A DNA stretch of 64,000 bases, taken from positions 1,550,001 to 1,614,000 of the forward strand of contig NZ_CP101751.1 of the NCBI RefSeq assembly GCF_024496085.1, written 5' to 3'. The first letter of the stretch is position 1; each line of letters starts with the position of its first letter. Of the stretch, positions 17,501 through 24,991 are shown one piece after another. Source of the stretch: Flavobacterium cerinum. GTDB lineage: Bacteria; Bacteroidota; Bacteroidia; Flavobacteriales; Flavobacteriaceae. The notes beneath the pieces were generated by a model, which saw only the letters and a program-made list of their open reading frames with translations, had not been told where the DNA came from and did not search any database. The translations under genes were made by a program, and so were the position numbers.

Positions 17501-20345
17501 TGCAACAATTAACCGACTGGAGGCGTTAAAACAGATCGGAAAACTGCAAACCGACGGTGGTATTGTATCGCTCGCGGATCTTACAGGCGGAAAAGCCACC
17601 AACCATATTGATCCGCTGCATTATACGATCTTAGAATCATCCAAACAGATTGCGGATCTGTATGATCGTTTTTCGATCAGGTTAAAGAACATGGTGGATC
17701 AATTAGGTCTCAACCTGGAGGAATACCGATTTAAAACCGGAGAAGTTGAAAAGCTAGCGGATCATCAGTATAAAATGGTTTTGGTTCATAAAGAAACCGG
17801 TCAGGAAGTCCCGCTTACTCTGGATGGCAAAGAATTTGAAAATGTCGTGAGTGAGCATATTGCTACTTTGGGCGAAAGCAGTGAATCGGCTCTTGTATTG
17901 GGCGGAGCAGGTCTTGGCCTTATGGGTTTAATTCGTGGTGCTACGGCACTTCGTAGCGGTCATGGTAGCGGATATGATATTGCATCGGTTGTTTTGGGCG
18001 GCAAACAATTAGCCGATGCGATACTGGGAACTGTCGCCATGACGGTTATCGGTGATACGCTAACGGCATCCGGGACGGTCTTTTCATTTTCGATAGAAGG
18101 TACTTTAGCCAATTTGTGTGAACAGACGGCTGTTCGAATAGGCGGAACTATCGGAAAACTGCTGACTTCGGTGAGTATGTTTTTAAAATTACCGTTAATC
18201 GGATTAAATGTCTGGGGATTATATGAAGATGTGACGTATTTGAATAGTGCCGATTCGGGTCCTGCCCGTGCAGTAGCGATTAGTCAGCTGGTTACCGATT
18301 CTATTGTAACGGCACTAACCCTGGCTTCATTCGCGGTTCCGGAAGTAGCCATTCCGGCTCTTATTGTCGGAGCAGTAGGAATGGGTGTTACAGCGATTGT
18401 TCAGAATCTGGCCAATGCTCATGATCGGTATTATAAACTAACCGAATGGCAGGATCGATTACGGGAGATTGCCAACAGTTATAGTCCGGTGCCTAATACC
18501 CGAAATCGCAATTTGGCGGATCTGTCTAAAAACCAACTTTGTGGTGATGTCCGTTTGGTATTGAGCGATGATAGAAAAAATCCGCATCAGTTAACCTATA
18601 CCAAATCCTGCGATACAGCGATCCGTTATGGTCATCATCCGGAGAAGAGCCCGCAAGAAGTGAGAAATGCTATTGGTTACGGTTATAGCTATACGAGTCC
18701 GATCGGACCTTTTGCCAGAGAAGAATTTTTTGATCCGATTCGATCACCGTTTAATATCGGATGGGGATTGATTGACAGGGTTATACTGGGCTACGGTAGT
18801 CGTTATCAACTCATGACTCAGGTGGAATATATTTCCGACTGGTTGCTTTATGATTCCCGAAACGGCAGAGCCAGCGGTGGTTATTGGGAAACCTTCTATA
18901 CCCGGGCGAATTATAATTCTATCCAACAGGACGGAGCAAGTTGTACCGTTATCGGGAACAGTTTGGATAACACTTTTATTACACCGGATATTGTGAACTG
19001 GTCGGATGCCAGGGAAGCTTCATATATTATAGAACAACATGCAAATTATCAGTTTAACATTACTACCGGACCGGGCAATAATGTGGTGGTGTTAGGACAA
19101 ACAGGGCGATATCTCCTTGATGGCGGTTCGGGAAATAATACATTGGATCTTTCTCAGGTACAACTCAACTTAAATGTCGATTTGGATATTACCGGTTATC
19201 AGCCTGTTTATATGGGAAATGACCGCTATTCAAACTGTATAAAAGTAGCTGTTTCCAATTTTAATATTGTCCGATGTTCGTTGTCTAATTTTGAATTGCA
19301 TAGAGAAGTTGTGGTCAAAGGACAATCGAATAAACCGAATGTATTTGTTTTAGGTAGGATGTCCCGGGTAAGTGTATACGGAAGAGGCGGAGGAAATACG
19401 TATATCTTGAATAAGATCAGTAACCGTAGTGCCGAGTTCAGTCAGATAATTAATCTGTATATACTACCGCCGGTTTCGGGTAATATAGATGTATCGGTGG
19501 AGCGTGTTCATTTTGAAGAGTACAAACTCTCGGATTTGAATAACGTTACTTTTTCATTAACCGGCGGAGTAAAACCGGTGTTGACCTTAGAAGGACTCGC
19601 CTTGCAACTGCTTTATATTGACGGTTGTAAAGTACATGATAATACGGTAAGCAATGTACAGTTTTCTACTCTGGACGGCTTTTCCTTTTACTACGATCAT
19701 AAGTTGAGAAAAGGTGTCGTGACTCAGATCGATATTGATAAATGGAATGATAGTAATCGGGAGTTTTATAAACAAGCATTTCATTTTGGTTTATTTGAAA
19801 CGATATATAAGGGCAAATTTGTTGTTGCTGATGAAGTGATTTGTATTAGTACTACAGGAACTTTTTTCATTAATACCAAGACTAAAAAAGCAGTTTTATT
19901 TGCAAACTTAAAAACAAAAGTGTTAACCATACCAGAGGAGTTTAAAGATTTTGCATGGACAGTGTCAGCTAATCATACGGTACATGTAACAGTAATTCGT
20001 AGGTATATGTGTAATGCACAAAAGCCGTTGATTGTTTTTGAAGCACATTCATTAGCGAATGTACAAAATACGATTGAAATGTTTGATTTTGGTAAAACCT
20101 ATACTATGTCGGTAAGTAAGGAACGTAATTCCTTATTAGTTCATTTACTAAACAGAAGTAACTCGAACGAAAGATTAACCATTTTGTTTAGAGATATCTA
20201 TAATCAGGATATAACACAAACATTAGCCAATACGGATGTTTACTTACGAAGAAGTATTCGTAATAAAATAAAAATTAGTTTTTTATGGGAGCTCTGTAAA
20301 GATTTTTCGGATGAAGAGTCTGTAGTTATTCCCTTCTCAGAATAA
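14577..20345 (+). CDS. Giant LCT/LifA-like toxin with C58 protease and TcdA/B-like pore domain (copy 1)
   Basis: 1922 residues. Region 1-640 resembles the large clostridial toxin glycosyltransferase: ELLLRMDYRAAHNIF...EGGNVLETGSLPQF (349-382) aligns by eye with the TcdA/TcdB stretch ending LDVDMLPG, but the DXD motif is ETG here. Region 680-900 is a YopT-type C58 cysteine protease: Cys712 in GLCLSLS, His818 in NHGMTLS, Asp833 in FYDSNIGYVRF. The His-Asp spacing of 15 is the same as in AvrPphB, and Cys-His is 106. Region 1040-1420 resembles the TcdA/TcdB translocation domain (DGKEFENVVSEHI, then hydrophobic segments about 1103-1290). The tail is beta-rich with an RTX-like GGSGNNTLDLS near 1515. 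I see no signal peptide or type IX sorting domain. Inference: an injected or endocytosed cytotoxin acting by proteolysis. A second copy lies at 59049. Confidence 0.8.
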   Translation: MPLPPPKPVLTWERLLSEILELATNQESRGELETYCNNTFNRLKDNLDNYHNLTDHQQLGEEGFRLLIMTRDELELLKDVSMNSVDPIFENNPEAKLALVNIIEVQTLNIGENILSLGTNEVMLEDIFHLVNISYAFSRYDVGNIEAWCIAQSRKAIPSTVNFWSDRNNLMVHDLYDEIHQHVMNRATLNWRIRYPERLNLPQQLNDMEQQERELQALYDNNPTNELLHQINALHVQLLELRNTRVVYLEEFKKGIPPLEIPIQDNAYNFIKDRPVEEWDNLRIRFMQEQLNLPQNRIQMFTAKLNARRAALNVIQDILPPKYPHFASRDVSEILDSHPDLARYYKRELLLRMDYRAAHNIFSLIVLNTEGGNVLETGSLPQFNSGIKNIIDLHTKNKGGLGRNAEPFTISICDNLNTVEMAVNEMITGKKLLQTAQPLLLHYNETTAGDRQRVDAIWNDLKELPIEGFFKTIVNNPIFKDYVKHSYLSNKANFFPYQSILSSRSDSAGLQKIIDRVKEHNRQIEQILPHLSVNMTAESLIAFKNEVFSEENYEGLDDDARFFKDKEIEAIYKYRFGRFFDSRKDFDDLLSGLGIVNEGLTEYCVQQYGRGFSDFIIGIIFDGLHPQYFSHFVNDASFTHSNTFLNLPVHAEIRAVNPNVEVELETVLHFRDFFERKAMQFYELGEAHSAESIQFLPQDLLLSSYEYPEGLCLSLSLLQGMADDYLEGATIFASDISAISALQVGQLRNQLSQSDAGLYTEYSRQLRELNKVANKNFFNESTSVFQNTGSATLATLETVLSSLTFEREVRYLLTTTNHGMTLSRKGDLYTFYDSNIGYVRFDSQEKVGAFIRAHLDLKHGLGTYYGLTDATTVNISGYTNSDLWAFDNVRYFRSILSEGGAELTVDRLSSLDRENGMLSIGTARFKRTELVAMGGKYKGFAMDENTPFATADFWDQVTFDSQKLLRFIYDHEADTATINRLEALKQIGKLQTDGGIVSLADLTGGKATNHIDPLHYTILESSKQIADLYDRFSIRLKNMVDQLGLNLEEYRFKTGEVEKLADHQYKMVLVHKETGQEVPLTLDGKEFENVVSEHIATLGESSESALVLGGAGLGLMGLIRGATALRSGHGSGYDIASVVLGGKQLADAILGTVAMTVIGDTLTASGTVFSFSIEGTLANLCEQTAVRIGGTIGKLLTSVSMFLKLPLIGLNVWGLYEDVTYLNSADSGPARAVAISQLVTDSIVTALTLASFAVPEVAIPALIVGAVGMGVTAIVQNLANAHDRYYKLTEWQDRLREIANSYSPVPNTRNRNLADLSKNQLCGDVRLVLSDDRKNPHQLTYTKSCDTAIRYGHHPEKSPQEVRNAIGYGYSYTSPIGPFAREEFFDPIRSPFNIGWGLIDRVILGYGSRYQLMTQVEYISDWLLYDSRNGRASGGYWETFYTRANYNSIQQDGASCTVIGNSLDNTFITPDIVNWSDAREASYIIEQHANYQFNITTGPGNNVVVLGQTGRYLLDGGSGNNTLDLSQVQLNLNVDLDITGYQPVYMGNDRYSNCIKVAVSNFNIVRCSLSNFELHREVVVKGQSNKPNVFVLGRMSRVSVYGRGGGNTYILNKISNRSAEFSQIINLYILPPVSGNIDVSVERVHFEEYKLSDLNNVTFSLTGGVKPVLTLEGLALQLLYIDGCKVHDNTVSNVQFSTLDGFSFYYDHKLRKGVVTQIDIDKWNDSNREFYKQAFHFGLFETIYKGKFVVADEVICISTTGTFFINTKTKKAVLFANLKTKVLTIPEEFKDFAWTVSANHTVHVTVIRRYMCNAQKPLIVFEAHSLANVQNTIEMFDFGKTYTMSVSKERNSLLVHLLNRSNSNERLTILFRDIYNQDITQTLANTDVYLRRSIRNKIKISFLWELCKDFSDEESVVIPFSE
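16583..19725 (+). repeat. Large inverted repeat, left copy (within toxin gene 1)
   Basis: Matches the reverse complement of 59693-62835. At every position I aligned the two coordinates sum to 79418, so no indels were seen. Identity is highest between about 17360 and 19440, where the compared stretches show only isolated substitutions including silent ones. Similarity drops sharply on both sides. Confidence 0.9.
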
Positions 20346-20364
20346 ATTGTGTTCTGACAAAAAA

Positions 20365-20390
20365 GAAAGCCTTCTGTAAAGAAGGCTTTC
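20365..20390. terminator. Bidirectional hairpin between toxin gene 1 and mlaF
   Basis: Perfect 10-bp arms GAAAGCCTTC / GAAGGCTTTC around TGTAAA. The better T-run is on the minus strand, so it mainly serves the converging mlaF transcript. Confidence 0.88.
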
Positions 20391-20393
20391 GTA

Positions 20394-21158
20394 TTATAAT
20401 TCCCTGTTTTGGGCTTTTCGTACTTTTTTAAAGAGATTTGAAGAATAAACAAAATCAACAATAGCTTCATTATCGGTTTTAAAGATCTCTTTTTTGGTTC
20501 CTTCCCAAGCCAGAATACCTTCTTTTAAAAAAATGATTTTTTCACCGATTTCCATTACAGAGTTCATGTCATGGGTATTGATTACCGTTGTAATATTGTA
20601 TTCTTCTGTGATTTCCTGAATCAGGTTGTCGATTACAATTGAAGTTTTGGGATCCAGACCGGAGTTCGGCTCATCACAAAATAAATATTTAGGATTGTTT
20701 ACAATGGCACGGGCAATAGCTACACGTTTTTGCATTCCTCCTGATATTTCTGAAGGTTTTTTTGTATTAGCATTGATCAGTTTTACACGATCGATAACAA
20801 AATTAACGCGTTCCTGAATTTCACGTGGATTCTTATTGGTAAACATCTTTAACGGAAAACCGATATTTTCTTCCACGGTCATTGAGTCAAACAACGCACT
20901 TCCCTGAAATACCATTCCGATTTCTGTCCGTAAATCCCGTTTTTGATCATTTGTAAGGTCTGAATAAATTCGTCCATCAAATGAAATGGTTCCTTTATCC
21001 GGAGTATGGATGCCTAAAAGACTTTTTAATAATACAGTTTTACCGGATCCGCTCTGACCAATAATCAAATTGGTTTTGCCGGTATCAAAAACAGTGGAAA
21101 TTCCTTTTAAAACTTTGGTGTCACCAAATGATTTCTCGATATCTTTTACTTCTATCAT
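20394..21158 (-). CDS. ABC transporter ATP-binding protein, MlaF type
   Basis: ATPase of an MCE/Mla-type phospholipid transporter in the inner membrane. The start MIEVKDIEKSFGD at 21158 gives 254 residues; the longer upstream frame overlaps the permease gene and looks non-coding. Walker A GQSGSGKT, signature SGGMQKRVAIARA and Walker B LFCDEPNSGLDP are all intact. It lies 2 bases after the MlaE-like permease stop, so the two are translationally coupled. No MCE-domain substrate-binding gene lies beside them in this window; it must be elsewhere. Confidence 0.9.
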   Translation of the reverse strand: MIEVKDIEKSFGDTKVLKGISTVFDTGKTNLIIGQSGSGKTVLLKSLLGIHTPDKGTISFDGRIYSDLTNDQKRDLRTEIGMVFQGSALFDSMTVEENIGFPLKMFTNKNPREIQERVNFVIDRVKLINANTKKPSEISGGMQKRVAIARAIVNNPKYLFCDEPNSGLDPKTSIVIDNLIQEITEEYNITTVINTHDMNSVMEIGEKIIFLKEGILAWEGTKKEIFKTDNEAIVDFVYSSNLFKKVRKAQNREL

Positions 21159-21160
21159 GA

Positions 21161-21904
21161 TTATTTGGTTAATAGTAATTGTGTTAAAATATAATTCGCA
21201 AGGATAATGGCAACACTGGTCCATACGAATGAAGTCGTACTGGCTTTACCGACTTCTAACGCACCACCTTTCATGTAATAGCCGTGAAAGGATGGAATAG
21301 TGGCCAGTAAAAGGGCAAATACAACGGTTTTAAGAAAGGCATAGGTTACGTGGAACGGATTAAACTCTACCTGTAAACCGGTCATAAATTCATCACTGGA
21401 AGCAAAACCTCCGTAAACTCCGGCAATCCATCCGCCTAAAATTCCAAGAAACATACTTAATCCGATAACAAAAGGATATAAAAGCAACGCAATCACTTTT
21501 GGAAATACCAGATAATTCAGAGAATTAATTCCCATGACTTCCAATGCATCGATTTGTTCGGTTACCCGCATTGTACCAATACTGGAAGTGATAAAAGATC
21601 CCATTTTACCGGCCATAATGATCGAGATAAAAGTAGGAGCAAATTCAAGGATTACCGACTGACGTGTGGCAAAACCGATCAGGTATTTCGGAATTAATGG
21701 ATTGGTAAGGTTTAAAGCAGTTTGAATGGCAACAACACCACCCACAAAGAACGAAATGAACGCTACAATTCCCAGTGATCCGATAATTAAATCATCTATT
21801 TCTTTGAAAATTAGCTGCTTCATAGCCGACCATTTTGTCGGTCTGTTGAAGACTTCTTTCAACATCAGGAAATATTTCCCTATTTGTGACAGATATCTAA
21901 GCAT
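21161..21904 (-). CDS. MlaE-type ABC transporter permease
   Basis: Integral membrane subunit of an Mla/MCE lipid transporter. The 247 residues carry about five hydrophobic segments and the family core around FFVGGVVAIQTALNL, GSFITSSIGTMRVTEQIDALEVMGINS, which contacts the ATPase. It is upstream of and coupled to the MlaF-like gene. The pair probably moves lipids between inner and outer membrane with an unlinked MCE protein. Confidence 0.9.
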   Translation of the reverse strand: MLRYLSQIGKYFLMLKEVFNRPTKWSAMKQLIFKEIDDLIIGSLGIVAFISFFVGGVVAIQTALNLTNPLIPKYLIGFATRQSVILEFAPTFISIIMAGKMGSFITSSIGTMRVTEQIDALEVMGINSLNYLVFPKVIALLLYPFVIGLSMFLGILGGWIAGVYGGFASSDEFMTGLQVEFNPFHVTYAFLKTVVFALLLATIPSFHGYYMKGGALEVGKASTTSFVWTSVAIILANYILTQLLLTK

Positions 21905-21976
21905 AATATTTAATAAATCTTGGCTAAAATACCAATAAGTTACGAGTTATGTCGTATTGTAGCGTAGTTTTTTGGA

Positions 21977-22825
21977 TTATAAAAGCTTTGACTTCATCTT
22001 TTGAAACCGGTAATTCCTGATAAAACGACCTTGTTCCGGTGTGACCAAATACGGTTTTTTATTTTTCCGGGCTTTTAAGAAACCAACGATATAATCAATA
22101 AATAGTAAGGGTTTCTTTTTCATCATTGCGAGCTTTAAGGAAGCAATTGTTGTAATAAGAAAACCGTAACGAAGACTGTAAAATGCTTCGCCTTGTTTGT
22201 AACGTGCCGTTTTGTTATAGTTGGCTCCGGTTGGTTTTAAATGTTTTACGATAAGACTTTCGTCGGTTACCACTTTCCAGTTGTAAAATTTACAAAGCAG
22301 TTCGTCTACAGTGTCCCAACCCATAGCTGCTTTTAAACCGCCGATTTGTTGAAAACAGTCTTTTCGATATGCTTTAAAGGCACCTCGGATATGATCTTTG
22401 TCGGTAAGATTTTCCAAGATCCAATGACCGTTTTTCTCAATATAAGCAAATCCGCCGGCCATACCGACAGTCGGATCACTCTGGAATTTTCCGATGATTT
22501 TTTCAAAATAATCCGGCGGTAAAATTAAATCGGCATCCAACTTTACAATCACATCATAATTGTTGTCCAGTGTATCAAAACCTTTTTGGAAAGCCTGAAT
22601 GACTTTGCTTCCGGGTAAATGAATCGCATCCGATTTTTTTTCGATGATCGAGATCCAGGGATGTTTAGCTGAAAAATCGCTTACAATTGCATTGGTGTCA
22701 TCCGTAGAATTATCGTTAACCACAACTACTTTTTGCGGTTGCAGTGTTTGTTCAACCAACGATTGTAGTGTTAAGGCGATAAAAGCCGATTCGTTATGAG
22801 CAGGAATAACAATATAGTATCTCAT
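21977..22825 (-). CDS. Family 2 glycosyltransferase
   Basis: GT-A fold glycosyltransferase, 282 residues. It begins YIVIPAHNES and has VVVNDNSTDDT and the metal-binding DXD-type VKLDADLILPPDYF near residue 95. It lacks C-terminal membrane segments and is probably cytosolic or membrane-peripheral. Its ATG overlaps the upstream methyltransferase stop (ATGA overlap at 22825), so it is the third gene of a ketosynthase III - methyltransferase - glycosyltransferase operon. Acceptor and donor sugar unknown. Confidence 0.88.
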   Translation of the reverse strand: MRYYIVIPAHNESAFIALTLQSLVEQTLQPQKVVVVNDNSTDDTNAIVSDFSAKHPWISIIEKKSDAIHLPGSKVIQAFQKGFDTLDNNYDVIVKLDADLILPPDYFEKIIGKFQSDPTVGMAGGFAYIEKNGHWILENLTDKDHIRGAFKAYRKDCFQQIGGLKAAMGWDTVDELLCKFYNWKVVTDESLIVKHLKPTGANYNKTARYKQGEAFYSLRYGFLITTIASLKLAMMKKKPLLFIDYIVGFLKARKNKKPYLVTPEQGRFIRNYRFQKMKSKLL

Positions 22826-23349
22826 TATTTTACTTTTTCAGCATAAACAATGTAATATCTCGGTGTAAAACGACGAAGTAAAGGGCGAATACCAAACTGT
22901 TTTACCGGGTTGGTAAACTTTTGGCGATCCAGGATTTTCCATCCGGCCTTTTCCAGTAACCAGTCCAGTTGCCAGTCTTCAAATTCGTGATAATGACGAT
23001 CCCACATATCGGTTTTGCTGCGATATGCCGGTGAAAACCACAATCGCATCGGAATGGAAAGTACCAGTTTATCCGATTGGATATGCTGTAAAACCGTATA
23101 AGGATTCAATAGATGTTCGAAAATTTCAAAAGCAGTGGTTACCTGGTATTTATTTTGCGAAAGCGCACTTTGATCGATGTCCAGATCTTCGCCTTTCGTA
23201 TTGGTTACCGTATAGCCGTTTTCTTTCATTATTGTAGAAAACGGATTTTCTACGCCCAAATCCAAAATAGATTCGGAAGTCGTTATGTGTTTTTGAAGAA
23301 ACTCTAAAGTGTGTTTGAACCTTTTGTTCGGAAACGTTTTTTCGTACAT
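22825..23349 (-). CDS. SAM-dependent methyltransferase
   Basis: Class I-like methyltransferase, 174 residues. SILDLGVENP is the glycine-poor motif I, and TTAFEIFEHLLNPYTVL resembles the post-motif II stretch of methyltransferases acting on small molecules. The motif I glycine pattern is degenerate compared with GxGxG. It is flanked at 2 bases by the ketosynthase gene upstream and overlaps the glycosyltransferase downstream. It presumably methylates a product or intermediate of that pathway (inference). Confidence 0.78.
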   Translation of the reverse strand: MYEKTFPNKRFKHTLEFLQKHITTSESILDLGVENPFSTIMKENGYTVTNTKGEDLDIDQSALSQNKYQVTTAFEIFEHLLNPYTVLQHIQSDKLVLSIPMRLWFSPAYRSKTDMWDRHYHEFEDWQLDWLLEKAGWKILDRQKFTNPVKQFGIRPLLRRFTPRYYIVYAEKVK

Positions 23350-23351
23350 AA

Positions 23352-24413
23352 TTATAATCGGTAAACGAAGGCGTTTATGTTCATGCCTGCGCCTACGGAT
23401 GCAAAGATAATAACATCTCCTTTATGAAGTTCCTGATTTTCAATTTTTCCTTTTATCAGCAAATCATATAAAGTAGGAACCGTTGCTACACTGGAATTTC
23501 CGAGTTTATGAATACTCATCGGCATTACACCTTCCGGCGGTGTTTGTTTGTATAATCGGAAAAAACGCTGAATGATCGCTTCATCCATTTTTTCATTAGC
23601 CTGATGAATCAGTACTTTTTTTACTTCACTAATGTCGATTCCGCTGTTATCAAGACATTCTTTCATGGCTTTGGGAACCTGACTTAATGCAAATTCGTAA
23701 ATTTTCCGACCGTACATTTTAATATAACGTACATCGGGATCGTGTGTGTCGTTAAACGAATTTCCGAAATATAGAAAATAGGCTTCATCATGGGTGAAAG
23801 AAGCGGTTTCATGGGCTAATACACCGGTAGTTTCCTCTTCGGTAGCCTCAATTATTGTTGCTCCGGCACCATCGGAATAAATCATACTGTCGCGATCGTG
23901 TATATCCACTACACGTGACAATGTCTCGGCACCGATAACCAGACATCTTTTTGCCATCCCGGATTTAATATAGGCATTGGCTTGAATTACGCCTTCAATC
24001 CATCCCGGACATCCGAATAAAATATCATAGGCGACACATTTCGGATTTTTGATTTTTAAGCTGTGTTTAACCCGGGCGGATAAACTCGGAAGAATATCAG
24101 TCTGAATAGCACCTTGTTTTACGTTACCGAAGTTATGTGCGAAAATAATGTAATCCAGTGTTTCGGGATCAATTCCGGCATCGTCAATGGCTTTTTGAGC
24201 AGCAAAATAAGCAATATCCGAAGCTAACAAGTTGTCTTCAACATACCGGCGTTCTTCAATTCCGGTAATCTCTTTGAATTTTTGAGCAATTACATCATTA
24301 GGGTAAGGAAAAGGAGAACCGTCTTCATTTAAAAACTGATGTCTGGCAAAATCAAGATTGGTTACGGTAACGTTTGGAATATAACTTCCGGATCCGATTA
24401 TTTTACTATTCAT
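23352..24413 (-). CDS. 3-oxoacyl-ACP synthase III family protein (FabH-like)
   Basis: Thiolase-fold ketosynthase, 353 residues. The catalytic triad is visible as Cys in FGCPGW, His in LIHQANEKM and Asn in KLGNSSVAT. The substrate-binding surface differs from housekeeping FabH: there is a long insertion with HDRDSMIYSDGAGATIIEA. Its operon with a methyltransferase and a glycosyltransferase suggests a specialised acyl condensation rather than fatty-acid initiation (inference). It is the first gene of the minus-strand operon. Confidence 0.88.
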   Translation of the reverse strand: MNSKIIGSGSYIPNVTVTNLDFARHQFLNEDGSPFPYPNDVIAQKFKEITGIEERRYVEDNLLASDIAYFAAQKAIDDAGIDPETLDYIIFAHNFGNVKQGAIQTDILPSLSARVKHSLKIKNPKCVAYDILFGCPGWIEGVIQANAYIKSGMAKRCLVIGAETLSRVVDIHDRDSMIYSDGAGATIIEATEEETTGVLAHETASFTHDEAYFLYFGNSFNDTHDPDVRYIKMYGRKIYEFALSQVPKAMKECLDNSGIDISEVKKVLIHQANEKMDEAIIQRFFRLYKQTPPEGVMPMSIHKLGNSSVATVPTLYDLLIKGKIENQELHKGDVIIFASVGAGMNINAFVYRL

Positions 24414-24531
24414 AAGATTAACTTTGTACTAAGTTATTGATTTTAAACGCTTCCGATTGGTGAAAAATTTTGTTTAAAATAATTATTATGAAATAGTTAT
24501 TTAAAAGAGTTTAAAATTATGGATAGTGAAA

Positions 24532-24912
24532 TTAATTGTGACTTTTTTGAGAAATCTTTAGCTGCATAACCGTAGCAATAGAGAGGGCGCGTGTCTTGAT
24601 CAGTTCTGAACGATCGCCTTTAAAGTTTTCATCAACTGTTTTGTTGAAATGTTCGAGCCAAACGGTAAAATGTTCAGGCGTAAGTTTTTCTTTGGCATTA
24701 AGATCCAGATGAAGTTGCATTACGTTTTTTCGATAACTTCCCTGATGTAAGATTGTCTGTTCCCAGAAATCAGTTAGATGAGGCAAATGGGCTTCCAGAT
24801 CAATCTGAGCTATGTCGGTAAAAATATATTGGATACGGTTATCTGATAAAAGCTTGGCGTAAAACTTTTGCATTAACAGAAAAAGGTCAGTTCTGGAAGT
24901 AATGTCGTGCAT
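24532..24912 (-). CDS. Group III truncated haemoglobin
   Basis: Small 2-over-2 globin of 126 residues that binds haem; group III members are linked to oxygen or nitric-oxide chemistry, but their role is not firmly known. The Phe-Tyr pair at B9-B10 (KFYAKLLSD), LPHLTDFWEQ on helix E and the proximal histidine region FTVWLEHFNKTVDENF fit group III. It is a single gene, about 120 bases before the ketosynthase operon on the same strand. Confidence 0.85.
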   Translation of the reverse strand: MHDITSRTDLFLLMQKFYAKLLSDNRIQYIFTDIAQIDLEAHLPHLTDFWEQTILHQGSYRKNVMQLHLDLNAKEKLTPEHFTVWLEHFNKTVDENFKGDRSELIKTRALSIATVMQLKISQKSHN

Positions 24913-24949
24913 ACTGTGGAAATAAAAATTTGGATCGTCTTTATAGGAT

Positions 24950-24977
24950 ATAAAAAGAGCCGCTTTATTGCGGCTCT
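24950..24977 (-). terminator. Terminator after gcvP
   Basis: 8-bp arms AGAGCCGC / GCGGCTCT with a 6-base loop; read on the minus strand it ends in TTTTTA. It separates gcvP from the globin gene. Confidence 0.88.
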
Positions 24978-24991
24978 CTTAGGTGTTTATT

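Noticed and set aside
20346..20393. Insertion-sequence or att-site border next to toxin 1
   Set aside because: Only a terminator hairpin is present; no terminal inverted repeats, target duplications or integrase were found on either side.
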